From: DASZHC01 sp035938215
GTDB taxonomy: Bacteria > Verrucomicrobiota > Verrucomicrobiia > Chthoniobacterales > JAFAMB01
Reading direction: 5' to 3'
Assembly (NCBI GenBank): GCA_035938215.1
Contig: DASZHC010000033.1
Span: 1-39,568, forward strand
DNA: 39,568 nt
Made by a program: the position numbers and the translations under genes. This document shows, piece after piece, positions 6,971 to 16,346 of the stretch (its first letter is position 1; each line of letters opens with the position of its first letter). The notes under the pieces were generated by a model. It searched no databases. It saw only the letters and a program-made list of their open reading frames with translations, and was not told the DNA's origin.

Positions 6971-7999
6971 GTGTCTATGAAGCGTTCATTGGATGCAGTC
7001 TGGAGATTTGCCAGACGGATAACACGGCTGGTGTTCTGGCTGTTTGTTTTCCTTTTTGTTTTCTGGGGGCTTTCTTACGTGAGCTTCAGGCTGTTGCTCC
7101 ACGCGGCTGGCGAAAGTCTTCAGAGCCACGCAAATCCGACGACGGACTACGCCGCGGCTGTCAGTCGTTTTCAAAAAATGCAAGAAAACGAGGGACCGGA
7201 ACTTAACCCCGTTTGCGGCTCGATTTTGTTGACTCACGGACAACGGACTGAGAGGGCGGTAGTCTTCTTCCACGGCTACACAAACTGTCCGCAGCAGTTC
7301 CGCGAGTTGGGCCAGATCTTCTACGACATGGGATATAATGTTTTGATTCCCCGATTGCCGCGGCACGGGATGGCTGATCGCAAGGTTGAAAATCTGTCGC
7401 CACTCAAGGCTGAAGAACTTCGGGATTGCGCGGACACCAGCGTGGAGATAATGTGCGGCCTCGGCCGGAAGGTCTATGTCGCGGGACTCTCGGCCGGGGG
7501 CACTCTGGCGGCCTGGATTGCCCAAAATCGGAGTGAAGTAACCCGTGCGATCTTGATCGCACGGGCGTTGGGTCTAACGCGGCGCGAGGGGACGCGCTTG
7601 CAAAAAGGGATGGCGTTATTGCTGCCGCTGCTTCCGGACATCCGTACCGACTGGTTTAGCACAGATCCTCATGCTCCCGATCATGCTTATCCCGGCTTTT
7701 CCTCGCGGGCTCTCGGCCAGCTCCTTCGTCTGAGCGTGGCAACCTTTGCCGGAGCCTTTGATCGGGCACCTCGAGTCCAAGACGTGGGGCTGCTAACCTC
7801 GAAAGGTGATGACGCCGTCAGTGACTATGTTGCATGGCAGTTAATCGGTCTTTGGCGTGCCAAGGGAGTATTTAAGTTTGTTGCGGTGGATTTTCCCAAA
7901 AAAATGGAGATCGAACACGACATGATCGATCCTGCCCAGAAATATCAGCGAACTAAGATCGTTTATCCTGTCCTCGTAAGCTTGCTGGATGCGCCTTGA
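6971..7999 (+). CDS. Membrane-anchored alpha/beta hydrolase (esterase-like)
   Basis: The 342-aa protein has one N-terminal membrane helix (about residues 20-40, VFWLFVFLFVFWG) and an alpha/beta-hydrolase domain outside or beneath the membrane. HGYTNCP at 101-107 forms the oxyanion region, GLSAGG gives nucleophile Ser174, an Asp in GDDAVSD (280-281) and His316 in EHDMID complete a plausible triad. This resembles carboxylesterase/thermostable lipase-like serine hydrolases of unknown natural substrate. The frame opens with GTG at 6971, but ATG at 6977 (MKRSLDA) is equally likely. It is preceded by a repeat-rich spacer and followed by the efflux operon after 85 nt. Confidence 0.8.
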   Translation: MSMKRSLDAVWRFARRITRLVFWLFVFLFVFWGLSYVSFRLLLHAAGESLQSHANPTTDYAAAVSRFQKMQENEGPELNPVCGSILLTHGQRTERAVVFFHGYTNCPQQFRELGQIFYDMGYNVLIPRLPRHGMADRKVENLSPLKAEELRDCADTSVEIMCGLGRKVYVAGLSAGGTLAAWIAQNRSEVTRAILIARALGLTRREGTRLQKGMALLLPLLPDIRTDWFSTDPHAPDHAYPGFSSRALGQLLRLSVATFAGAFDRAPRVQDVGLLTSKGDDAVSDYVAWQLIGLWRAKGVFKFVAVDFPKKMEIEHDMIDPAQKYQRTKIVYPVLVSLLDAP

Positions 8000-8083
8000 T
8001 CTGATTCACCGGTTCTCTGCACCCTGCCCGCCCTTTCTTCACGTCCCTGCTTTGAGCGAACCGCCGGTCGCAAGGTCGAAGTC

Positions 8084-9418
8084 TTGACGCGCCGGTGGAT
8101 TCACTTGACACAAACAGTGCGCAATCTGTATATCACGCCGAACCGGGGCGAATCACTGAGCCAGCCAGATGAGCCTCTCAATGGAGTTGCGGTGAAGATT
8201 TACGGTCGGTGGGTGCAATTAAAAACCCGGCTCGTCAAATTTTTCTTGAAAATGTCGGTACGAACGCCGCCGGTCGGACGGGTCAAACTAATCAATCAGG
8301 AACTATTGAAGCCGTTTCGGTTGGCAGCAATCCTGGGCGAGCGAAGTAAGCTGTTGTGGATGATGCTTGCGGCCGCGGTCGTTGGGTTGCCAGCCTGCCG
8401 TAAGGAGGCCGAAGTCCATGCCCCTGAGGTGCGTCCCGTCAGAACAATATCCGTCACGAGGCAGCCGGCTGGTGAAACTGTCGTGTTGACGGGACATATC
8501 GAGGCCGAAAACGAGGCCGCTCTGGGCTTTCGAATTTCGGGGCGGATGATTGAGAGGTCAGTCAACGTTGGCGACCGCGTCAAGCCTGGACAAGTGTTGG
8601 CCAGGCTTGACCCGCAGGACGAGCGCAACGGCTTGCGTTCGGCGGAGGCCAATTTGTCGGCCGCGCAGGGACAACTGACCCAGGCCCGTAATAACTTTGA
8701 ACGGCAGAGAAGGCTTCAGCAGAGGGGCGTAATAAGCCGAGCCGAGTTTGATAGTGCGCAGGAAGCGTTACAGACCGCGCAGGCTCGCGTTGATGATGCG
8801 GAAGCCCAGGTAAAGCTGGCCAGCGACCGATTGGGCTTTACCGAACTCAAGGCGGACGCCGCTGGATCGGTTACGGCCAGAGGCGCGGAACCCGGAGAAG
8901 TCGTGCAGGCGGGTCAAATGATTGTTCGGATCGCTCGGCAGGACGGACGGGATGCGGTATTCGACGTGCCGGCCCAGCTCCTGCGCTCGGCGCCCAGTGA
9001 CGCGGAGATTGCAGTGCACTTAACGGAGGATCCTACCGTAGCAGCGATCGGACGGGTGCGGGAGGTCGGAGAGCAGGCCGATCCGGTGACCAGGACCTTT
9101 CAGGTCAAGGTCGGTTTAACTGACCCGCCTCCGGCTATGCGGCTCGGTTCGACCGTTACTGGGAGCGTCCAACTGTATTCGGCCTCGGTTATTACTATTC
9201 CCGCCTCCGCCCTTGCCAGGGGCAATCAGCAGCCCGCCGTCTGGATTGTTGACCCTTCAAGCTCGACTGTGTCCATGAGAAATATTGACGTTTTGCGCTA
9301 CGATCCGGGGACGGTCGTTGTTTCCCACGGCCTAGATACCGGCGATATCGTGGTGACCGCCGGGGTGCAGGCCCTGCACCCCGGCCAGAAAGTCCGCTTG
9401 CTGGCACAGGCATCATGA
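8084..9418 (+). CDS. RND efflux periplasmic adaptor (HlyD/AcrA family lipoprotein)
   Basis: Membrane-fusion subunit that links an inner-membrane RND pump to an outer-membrane channel. The lipoyl-like half motifs (TGHIEAENEAALGFRISG, VGDRVKPGQVLARLDPQD) flank a coiled-coil hairpin (about residues 170-245, AEANLSAAQGQLTQARNNFE). The beta-barrel part GSVTARGAEPGEVVQAGQMI follows. A lipobox LPAC (residues 102-105) after a hydrophobic stretch predicts a lipoprotein. The first ~55-90 residues of the longest frame are not family-like, so the real start is probably internal, for example ATG 8252 or a TTG/ATG near 8321-8360. The stop overlaps the pump gene start (ATGA), so the two are translationally coupled. 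Confidence 0.88.
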   Translation: MTRRWIHLTQTVRNLYITPNRGESLSQPDEPLNGVAVKIYGRWVQLKTRLVKFFLKMSVRTPPVGRVKLINQELLKPFRLAAILGERSKLLWMMLAAAVVGLPACRKEAEVHAPEVRPVRTISVTRQPAGETVVLTGHIEAENEAALGFRISGRMIERSVNVGDRVKPGQVLARLDPQDERNGLRSAEANLSAAQGQLTQARNNFERQRRLQQRGVISRAEFDSAQEALQTAQARVDDAEAQVKLASDRLGFTELKADAAGSVTARGAEPGEVVQAGQMIVRIARQDGRDAVFDVPAQLLRSAPSDAEIAVHLTEDPTVAAIGRVREVGEQADPVTRTFQVKVGLTDPPPAMRLGSTVTGSVQLYSASVITIPASALARGNQQPAVWIVDPSSSTVSMRNIDVLRYDPGTVVVSHGLDTGDIVVTAGVQALHPGQKVRLLAQAS

Positions 9419-12400
9419 TCAATCTCTCGGAATGGGCGCTCAAGCATCGCTCGTTCGTCATCTATCTCATGGTGGCGACGGTCGTTGCGGGTCTGGTCTC
9501 CTATTACCGTCTCGGCCGCGACGAGGACCCACCCTTTGTCATTAAGACGACGGTGGTCGCGGCGGCCTGGCCAGGCGCGACCATCGAGGATACCATTCAA
9601 CAGGTCACTGAGCGCCTCGAACGCACGCTTCAGGAAACGCCCAGCCTGGATTTTGTCCGGAGCTACACCAGTGCCGGAATGACGACAATCTTCGTCAATC
9701 TGAAGCAAGCGACAAGGGCGAAGGAGGTGCCTGACATTTGGTATCACGTGCGCAAGAGCATCGGCGATATCCGTCATACACTGCCGTCCGGTGTCGTTGG
9801 TCCTTTCTTTAACGACGAGTTCGGCGATACCTTCGGAATCATCTACGGCTTCACCGCTGACGGGTTCACCCATCGCGAACTCCGTGATTACGTCGAGGAT
9901 ATTCGCTCGCGGCTGTTGCAGGTTCCGGACGTCTTGAAAATCGAAGTTCTTGGTGCTCAGGACGAAAAGATCTTTGTCGAATTCTCAACGAAACAGCTCG
10001 CCGGTCTCGGAATTGACCGGGCCGCTTTGGTCTCCGCGCTTCAAGCGCAGAACATGGTCATCCCATCCGGCACCATCCAAACCGGCGACGAAAAGCTTTT
10101 CCTCCGCGTGTCCGGCGCGTTCGATTCTGAAGCAAGTATCCTGGCGGTTAACTTCGTCGCGAACGGCCGCCTGATCCGTCTTCGCGACATCGCGCAGGTC
10201 CACCGGACCTATGCGGATCCGCCTCAACCGATGTTTCGGGTCAACGGGGAGCCGGCCATTGGTCTTGCGATCGCCATGCGGGAAGGGGGCGACATTCTTA
10301 CCTTGGGAAAGAATATCAGGCAGGCCATGCAGGAGGTAACAGCCAATCTCCCCATTGGCATCGAGGCGACGCTGGTAGCCGATCAGCCCCATGTGGTTGA
10401 CCACGCCATCGGCGAGTTCACGACGTCACTCTGGCAGGCCATTGCCATCATTATGGTGGTGAGCTTTATCAGCCTCGGAATTCGGGCCGGCACGGTGGTC
10501 GCGCTTTCGATCCCGCTGACCCTCGCCCTGGAGTTTCCCATCATGCAAATTGCCGGGATCGACCTCCAACGCATCTCGCTCGGCGCCCTTATTATCGCGC
10601 TGAGCCTGCTGGTCGACGACGCCATGACTACGATCGACGTCATGACCACGCGACTCGCGGAAGGGGACAGCAAGGTACGGGCGGCTACGTTCGCTTACGA
10701 AACGCTCGCGTTCCCGATGTTAACCGGATCCTTCGTGACCGCGGCGGCCTTCGTACCGATCGGTTTCGCGAGAAGCTCGGCGGGTGAATACACCTTTTCT
10801 ATTTTTGCGGTGGTAAGCATCGCGCTGATTGCCTCGTGGTTCATCGCCGTCATCTTCGGGCCGTTGCTGGGGTTGGCGCTCCTCACTAAGCCAAAGGAAA
10901 CAAAGTCCGGCAAGCCCAACGTGATTATGCGTCTCTTTCGCGGGCTTCTTGTCGGCGCCATGCGTGCGCGATGGCTGACCATCGCCGCCACGATCGGCTG
11001 TTTGGTCCTCGCCTTCCTGGCCTTGCCCCACGTGCCGCGGCAGTTCTTTCCGTCCTCGGATCGTCCAGAGCTTTTGGTCGATCTGAGGTTACCGCAGAAC
11101 GCCTCGATTTACGCCAGCGACGAGCTGGCAGGCCGGCTCGACGGCCTGCTCAAAGGGGATCCGGATGTTGAACGATGGAGCACCTATGTCGGGCGAGGCG
11201 CGATCCGCTTTTATCTGCCGCTCAATGTCGAGCTACAGAACGATTTTTTTTCTCAGGCGGTTGTCGTAGCCAAAAATCTGCCGGCCAGGGAGCGGCTTCA
11301 CACGAAGCTGGAGGCGGCGCTCGCCGAGCAGTTTCCGAGTGCGGTTTCCCGGGTTTCAACTCTTGGGCTCGGTCCACCCGTGGGGTGGCCCGTGCAATAT
11401 CGAGTCAGCGGCCCTGATCTGAACCAAGTACGGGATATCGCGATGCAACTGGCTGGAGTCATGGCCGAGAACTCCGCCATCAGAAAGGTCAATTTTGATT
11501 GGATGGAGCCGGCGCGGATGGTCCGCATCCGCGTCGATCAAGATCAGGCGCGGCTGCTGGGCCTGAGCTCTCAGGCCGTAGCGAGCGTATTGAACTCCGT
11601 GGTGTCGGGTACACCCGTGACGCAGGTTCGGGATGGCATCTACCTTGTCGACGTCATCGCGCGGGCGACCGATGAGCAACGCGTCTCGCTCTCGACATTG
11701 CGCACCTTGCAGGTTCCGCTGCCAAACGGACGCACGGTTTCGCTCAGCCAACTCGCGACCTTCGATTTCCAGCAGGAGTATCCACTGCTCTGGCGCCGAA
11801 ACCGCGTCCCGACTTTGACGGTACAAGCGGAAGTCGTTCCGGGCGGTTTGCTCGAAGCCGCTGTAGCTACGCTCGCTCCGGCGGTCGAGAAATTGAATTC
11901 GAGCTTGCCGCCATCCTATCATATCGCGGTGGGAGGTGTTGCGGAAGAAAGCGCACAATCCCAAGCTTCCGTTTTCGCCGTTATACCGGTGACACTTCTT
12001 ATCATGATCACGTTACTCATGATACAATTGCAAAGTTTCAGTCGTCTCTTTCTGGTCCTGGGCGTTGTACCGATGGGTCTGATCGGCGTAGTCGGGGCGC
12101 TCCTACTATTTAATAGGGCGCTAGGTTTTGTGGCCATTCTCGGCGTTCTTTCGCTGACCGGCATGATTGCTCGGAATGTCGTCATCCTGATCGAGCAGAT
12201 CGAGGTCGAGCGGAAAGATGGCACAGACGCATGGAACGCGGTCATTAAGGGTGCATTATCCCGCTTCCGCCCCATTATGCTGACGGCCATATCTACTGTG
12301 CTAGGCATGATCCCGATCGCGTCGACGATATTCTGGGGTCCCATGGCCTTCGCGATCATGGGCGGTTTGCTGGTGGCGACCGTGCTCACGTTGATCTTTC

Positions 12401-12483
12401 TGCCGGCGTTGTACGTAGCATGTCTTCGGGTCAAGGAGCCTCGTACCGATGAGGGCGTTTTGGCGCCGGCACGCGGCGACTAG
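9415..12483 (+). CDS. RND efflux transporter permease (AcrB/HAE family)
   Basis: Inner-membrane proton-driven pump of 1022 aa, the full family length. It opens with LSEWALKHRSFVIYLMVATV (TM1), then a periplasmic porter loop, TM2-6 including SLLVDDAMTTIDVM, where the two Asp residues in TM4 are the proton-relay pair, a second loop and TM8-12 (GVLSLTGMIARNVVILIEQI; FRPIMLTAISTVLGMIPIA). It overlaps the adaptor stop by 4 nt and is followed 2 nt later by the GltS-type gene. No outer-membrane TolC-like gene is in the window. The substrate cannot be read from sequence; sequence features are closer to the multidrug-type than to the heavy-metal (CusA) branch. Confidence 0.93.
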   Translation: MINLSEWALKHRSFVIYLMVATVVAGLVSYYRLGRDEDPPFVIKTTVVAAAWPGATIEDTIQQVTERLERTLQETPSLDFVRSYTSAGMTTIFVNLKQATRAKEVPDIWYHVRKSIGDIRHTLPSGVVGPFFNDEFGDTFGIIYGFTADGFTHRELRDYVEDIRSRLLQVPDVLKIEVLGAQDEKIFVEFSTKQLAGLGIDRAALVSALQAQNMVIPSGTIQTGDEKLFLRVSGAFDSEASILAVNFVANGRLIRLRDIAQVHRTYADPPQPMFRVNGEPAIGLAIAMREGGDILTLGKNIRQAMQEVTANLPIGIEATLVADQPHVVDHAIGEFTTSLWQAIAIIMVVSFISLGIRAGTVVALSIPLTLALEFPIMQIAGIDLQRISLGALIIALSLLVDDAMTTIDVMTTRLAEGDSKVRAATFAYETLAFPMLTGSFVTAAAFVPIGFARSSAGEYTFSIFAVVSIALIASWFIAVIFGPLLGLALLTKPKETKSGKPNVIMRLFRGLLVGAMRARWLTIAATIGCLVLAFLALPHVPRQFFPSSDRPELLVDLRLPQNASIYASDELAGRLDGLLKGDPDVERWSTYVGRGAIRFYLPLNVELQNDFFSQAVVVAKNLPARERLHTKLEAALAEQFPSAVSRVSTLGLGPPVGWPVQYRVSGPDLNQVRDIAMQLAGVMAENSAIRKVNFDWMEPARMVRIRVDQDQARLLGLSSQAVASVLNSVVSGTPVTQVRDGIYLVDVIARATDEQRVSLSTLRTLQVPLPNGRTVSLSQLATFDFQQEYPLLWRRNRVPTLTVQAEVVPGGLLEAAVATLAPAVEKLNSSLPPSYHIAVGGVAEESAQSQASVFAVIPVTLLIMITLLMIQLQSFSRLFLVLGVVPMGLIGVVGALLLFNRALGFVAILGVLSLTGMIARNVVILIEQIEVERKDGTDAWNAVIKGALSRFRPIMLTAISTVLGMIPIASTIFWGPMAFAIMGGLLVATVLTLIFLPALYVACLRVKEPRTDEGVLAPARGD

Positions 12484-12485
12484 CC

Positions 12486-13694
12486 ATGACAACCACCATT
12501 GAGATGCCGGGCTTACTCACCTTCACGATTTCTATCGTCGTATTTTTCGTTGGCTCGGGCCTCAATCGCTGTATCGGGCCGCTACGCCGTTGGAACATTC
12601 CAGAAGCCGTTACCGGGGGCCTGCTTGCGGCGATCCTCACCCTTGTTGCCTACCGAGCTTTTGGGTGGGCGATCACCTTCAATCTCGGTGCCCGCGATAT
12701 GCTGCTGCTCTATTTCTTTACGGGCATCGGCCTCAACGCGCGGTTAAGCGATCTGCTCACGGGTGGGCGGCCCTTTTTTGTGCTGCTCGCGCTCACCCTT
12801 GTCTACCTGCTGATCCAAAATCTGCTGGCTGCCGGCAGTGTCGCCGTGCTCGGTCTGCCGAAAGGAATTACTGTTTTGCTAGGGTCTGCATCTCTGATGG
12901 GTGGCCATGGCACCACGATCGCTTGGGCGCCCCTGATCGAGACGCGTTTCGGGCTCGCGAACGCCATGGAGGTCGGCATCGCCGCGGCGACCCTTGGTCT
13001 GGTTGTGGCAAGCATCGTTGGAGGTCCGGTCGCTGGTTTTCTGATCTCGCGTCATGGGCTCAAAGGTCCGATCGACGAAGCGCCGATGGTCGGACTGGAG
13101 GACGTTCCCGAGGAACCAGGAAAAGAGGACCTTAACCATATCAGCCTTCTGCGGACGATGCTGGTTATCAACGTAGCGATTCTTCTCGGCTTTATCGTCG
13201 ACGAGTTGATGGCAGAGACCGGTATCAAGCTACCTCTCTTTGTCGCGTGCATGATCGTGGCGATCGCGCTCACCAACACCATTCCGCGTTTGCTGCCCCG
13301 GCTGCGCTGGCCGTCCCGAACCCCCGCTCTTGCACTTATCTCGGATCTTTCGCTGAACATCTTTCTGGCCATGTCCTTGATGAGTATGCAGCTCTGGACG
13401 CTTGGTGACCTTGGGCCGGCGCTCGTCATCGTGCTGGCGGTTCAGACGGCAGCCGCCGTCGCTTACATGCTGTTCGTTGTCTTTCCGGCGATGGGTCGAG
13501 ATTATCTGGCAGCCGTGATCTCCGCGGGCTTCAGCGGCATCAGCCTCGGCGCGACTCCGACCGCCATCGCCAACATGACCGCGGTAACAAAGGTGCATGG
13601 CGCCGCCCCTACGGCCTTTATCATCCTTCCGCTGGTGTCTGCTTTCTTTATCGACATTGCCAACGCCCTGGTTATCGGCCTCTTCGTGAGGTGA
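12486..13694 (+). CDS. gltS: Sodium/glutamate symporter family protein
   Basis: 402-aa polytopic inner-membrane protein. GSASLMGGHGTTIAWAP around residues 130-150 is the GltS pore-loop signature; a similar glycine-rich motif recurs in the second half (GFSGISLGATPTAIANM), matching the inverted-repeat fold of this family. It begins 2 nt after the RND pump stop, so it is almost certainly in the same transcript, an unusual partner for an efflux pump. GltS imports L-glutamate with Na+. The protein could alternatively carry another carboxylate, since the identity to characterised GltS cannot be measured here. Confidence 0.85.
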   Translation: MTTTIEMPGLLTFTISIVVFFVGSGLNRCIGPLRRWNIPEAVTGGLLAAILTLVAYRAFGWAITFNLGARDMLLLYFFTGIGLNARLSDLLTGGRPFFVLLALTLVYLLIQNLLAAGSVAVLGLPKGITVLLGSASLMGGHGTTIAWAPLIETRFGLANAMEVGIAAATLGLVVASIVGGPVAGFLISRHGLKGPIDEAPMVGLEDVPEEPGKEDLNHISLLRTMLVINVAILLGFIVDELMAETGIKLPLFVACMIVAIALTNTIPRLLPRLRWPSRTPALALISDLSLNIFLAMSLMSMQLWTLGDLGPALVIVLAVQTAAAVAYMLFVVFPAMGRDYLAAVISAGFSGISLGATPTAIANMTAVTKVHGAAPTAFIILPLVSAFFIDIANALVIGLFVR

Positions 13695-13786
13695 TACGCT
13701 TCTTTTGCGGGTCCTGAACGTTTATCCCGGTCGTGCACACACGGTGTTGTCCAGAGCGAGACAACTATTGGTAACGCCGGAATTTT

Positions 13787-13880
13787 GGGAGGGACGGCCT
13801 CCGTGCCGTCCGACTTTTGTCTTTTGCATCTGCGCACAACGGGGCGAAAAAAGCTGGTCGGGACAGAGCCCGTCCCTCCC
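13787..13880. repeat. Inverted-repeat element (gggacggcct/cccgtccctc type)
   Basis: The left arm 13787-13813 (gggagggacggcctccgtgc...) is roughly inverse to the right arm 13857-13880 (gtcgggacagagcccgtccc...). A relative lies at 6804-6890. It sits in the spacer between convergent gltS and hdeD and might also serve as a bidirectional terminator. No gene is seen in 13695-13954. Confidence 0.55.
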
Positions 13881-13954
13881 TGATAAAAGGCGCAACGACG
13901 CTCGTTGCTGCGGCTCTTGCCTGATTTTTGCCTATAGCTTGTGGGCTCTCCGAC

Positions 13955-14479
13955 TTATGCAACGGTCTTCGAAGCGTAGAGACCGAGCATCAATTGTGAA
14001 AGCCCGTGGAAAAGCAGGCTGATACCGAAAAATACTCCCAGAATCCGGGCGGAACCTGAGGGCCAGTGCGCGTAAACCATAATACCCAGCGCCAATGTGA
14101 CGATGCCATTGAGAAGCATGAAAATCCATCCGTCCTGCTGTCTGATCTTGAGTGCGCCGAAGATGCCGAAGATCCCTTCGACGGTTAGGTAGGTAGCGAA
14201 GATGAGCGTAATCAGATTTAATCCGGAGCGAACGCAAGAAAGAAGAGCTATTCCGGCGCCGATGCGGATCAGAGCGAAAAGCGCATTGAAGCCGCGCGGG
14301 GCGACGTCTTTGCCAAAGATGGCGAGAAATAGAGAAATCAAACCGCTGGCAAAGGCAAATGCACCGAGAACCTGTACTATCAAAACAGAGAAAAGGAGCG
14401 GAGAGCTTAAGGCTACTAGCCCAACCGAGAGAGAGAGGATAGCGCTGGCGATCAGCCAGCCCCGGCTTTTTCTGGTCAT
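13955..14479 (-). CDS. hdeD: HdeD-family acid-resistance membrane protein
   Basis: The frame is open further upstream, but ATG 14479 (MTRKSRGWLIASAILSLSVG) has a weak AGAGAA about 8 nt before it and gives 174 aa, the normal size for HdeD/DUF308 proteins. Six hydrophobic helices are visible, arranged as pairs (WLIASAILSLSVGLVAL, VLIVQVLGAFAFASGLISLF, LITLIFATYLTVEGIF and so on), with the typical GWIFMLLNGIVTLALGI segment between. In enterobacteria HdeD protects against acid at high cell density; the mechanism is not known. The gene is convergent with gltS across a repeat. Confidence 0.85.
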   Translation of the reverse strand: MTRKSRGWLIASAILSLSVGLVALSSPLLFSVLIVQVLGAFAFASGLISLFLAIFGKDVAPRGFNALFALIRIGAGIALLSCVRSGLNLITLIFATYLTVEGIFGIFGALKIRQQDGWIFMLLNGIVTLALGIMVYAHWPSGSARILGVFFGISLLFHGLSQLMLGLYASKTVA

Positions 14480-14645
14480 AATTGAATTCTCTAGATGACT
14501 TAGCGCCCCGTAAACAAGAATAATAGTAGAGGGCTGAGTCGCGGGGCGGATAAAATCGAACGACGTTCCCCCTTCATTAGCATCGAAAACATCCTCCGTG
14601 ACCACCGTGCGATTTTTTCCCCTATTGTCTTGCGTAACGGCCGGC

Positions 14646-14729
14646 TCGGAGATCCGACCCTACCGGTCTGGGCCGTTAACGGTCCCTTGGGATTGTACCC
14701 CGCCGTGGTAGGGGCAGATCTCCGAGCTG
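14646..14729. repeat. Inverted repeat overlapping the hydrolase 3' end
   Basis: 'gctcggagatccgaccctacc' (14646-14666) is inverse to 'ggtaggggcagatctccgagc' (14709-14729) with two mismatches. The last codons and the stop (14676) of the hydrolase on the minus strand lie inside it, suggesting that an intergenic repeat replaced or trimmed the natural C-terminus, or that it works as terminator. Confidence 0.55.
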
Positions 14730-16235
14730 CCCGCCGGGAACGGCCGCGAAAATTGTAGCGAGTTTCAGCCTGGCTTGGACTGCCTGGAGGGGAAGCCGAT
14801 CGAGCGCATGCAAAAGCCGCGAATTCGGTGAAAGCCCCTGGATACTGGTTGGGACAACGACGGAGCGCTGGCCCTTAGGATTGAGGGCATCAGCGACCGT
14901 TTCCGGGATCTCGGACAGTAAATGAAACGGAAGTCTGATCAGCCGGATGGCAAGCGCTCCGATTCCACCCGTAGCCAAGCCACTTCCACGCTGTGGCGTG
15001 GCAACAAAGATAACGCGCTTGATCACCGGGTTTGCGTGAAAGATCAGAGCTCGCTTGACGCTAGAATCGTTCGGAACTTGCGAATAGAGCACCTGAGCTC
15101 TTGGGCCGAAGGCCTCATTCCAGATCGTTCTGCCCGAATCAGTAACCTGCATTCGCGAGAGTAAACCGCCCATGCTGTGACCTATCAGTATAACGCCGTA
15201 CTACAGGCCGAACCGCTCTTCCGCGAAGGCGAGGTCTTCTCGAAGTCTCAGGGCGGAAAAGGAGATTGGATTGCCGGTCGGGTAGGAATACGCCCAAAAC
15301 TGGTAGCGCCGCCGAATTTCCGGATCCTTCAGGAGAGCAAGGACCGTTCTTCGCCAGATGAATGGTGAAGAAAGAAGCCCGTGAACAAAAATAACGGGTA
15401 TCCGATCGGGGTCGTACGCCTCCGTTAGCAGGAGACCCGAAGTAGTCCGCATGTTTTCGCCCCGGATCATATTGATGAATCCGAGCCATAGCTCGTTTAA
15501 ACGGCCGAAAGACAGCAAAGGCGCCGAATAATTCGCTGCCACAGAATAGCGTTTTCCGGCAATTTCGACCGTATCGCGCTGCCGAGGGTTAATTAAGCGG
15601 AGGCGGGCTTTGACCCTTGCCGCGGCACCCGGAGGACCAAAGTCGACAATCGAGGTCACCGGAACCCGGTAGCCGCTGGCAGGTTCGAACCTCGGCGGCG
15701 GTGAGCCGGACGGAACGCTATGATGAACGCCGACGAGCGTTCCTCCCAGCCCCGGAATCACAACAGCTTCTTCGCCCCTCCTGACTCGCAGTTTACGGGC
15801 ATCTAAAAGACGCTGAAAATATGTCGAAGAATATTCTCCGCGCTCCCTCGGCCCCAGTCGAAGATGATAGATTTCACCGGTGTGACGATTTTGAATGGTC
15901 AACGACTCAAGAGAGCCGCGATTTTGCGCTAGTTTAGGCAGTTCGCCCCCTAAATCCGCGGTCGCCCGGTTGTAAATCCTAACCGGCGCCTCCTCGTTGA
16001 CGTCTCCGGAGCTTTTGGAGATTTCGCTAGCGACGGTTCGGGCGGCGGAAAGAATCTCTGCCGCTTTCTGTGGGGGGTCTGATCTTATTTTCTCGGCTCT
16101 TGCCAACTGGCGTTCGGCGCGTACAACCGGCGGTAGTTGCGCTTCTTTTTCGGTGGTCGAGCAGCCGCCGAAAATGGCAACGAAACAAACCAGGGTTAAG
16201 GTGGTCAATCGCCGATCAAGAGTGTAAGCGCACAT
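14676..16235 (-). pseudogene. Lipoprotein alpha/beta hydrolase split by one in-frame TAG
   Basis: One reading frame runs from about 16271 to 14676 and is interrupted only by TAG at 15201-15203. Before it come a lipoprotein signal (lipobox FGGC after TLTLVCFVAI), a long N-terminal region and the oxyanion motif PVIFVHGLLSSPFIW. Immediately after the TAG the same frame continues YGVILIGHSMGGLLSRMQV with the GHSMGG nucleophile Ser, then VIFVATPQRGSGLA, as in esterase/lipase-like proteins. The stop thus separates oxyanion loop and catalytic serine. Natural starts are ATG 16235 (MCAYTLDRR) or 16247; the ATG at 16271 lies in a repeat. The C-terminal ~25 residues come from a repeat. It is either a recent pseudogene or a readthrough/sequence error. 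Confidence 0.75.
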
Positions 16236-16260
16236 GCGTTCTTTTGGCATGGCGTAACCT

Positions 16261-16346
16261 AGCGAGGCCATGCCTCAGACCAAGCGAGATGTAAGGATAC
16301 CAGGGTCGCGCTGGGAGTAGCGCCGATTGGGCGAAGCGGCCTCGCT
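16261..16346 (+). repeat. ~85-bp dispersed repeat, copy A
   Basis: It begins agcgaggcca and ends ggcctcgct (inverted ends) and is clearly similar along its length to 19016-19099: cctcagacc, gcgagat, ggtcg, tgggag and gggygaag occur in the same order and spacing. It adjoins the 5' end of the hydrolase gene and supplies an apparent ATG at 16271 (MASL...). Confidence 0.7.
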
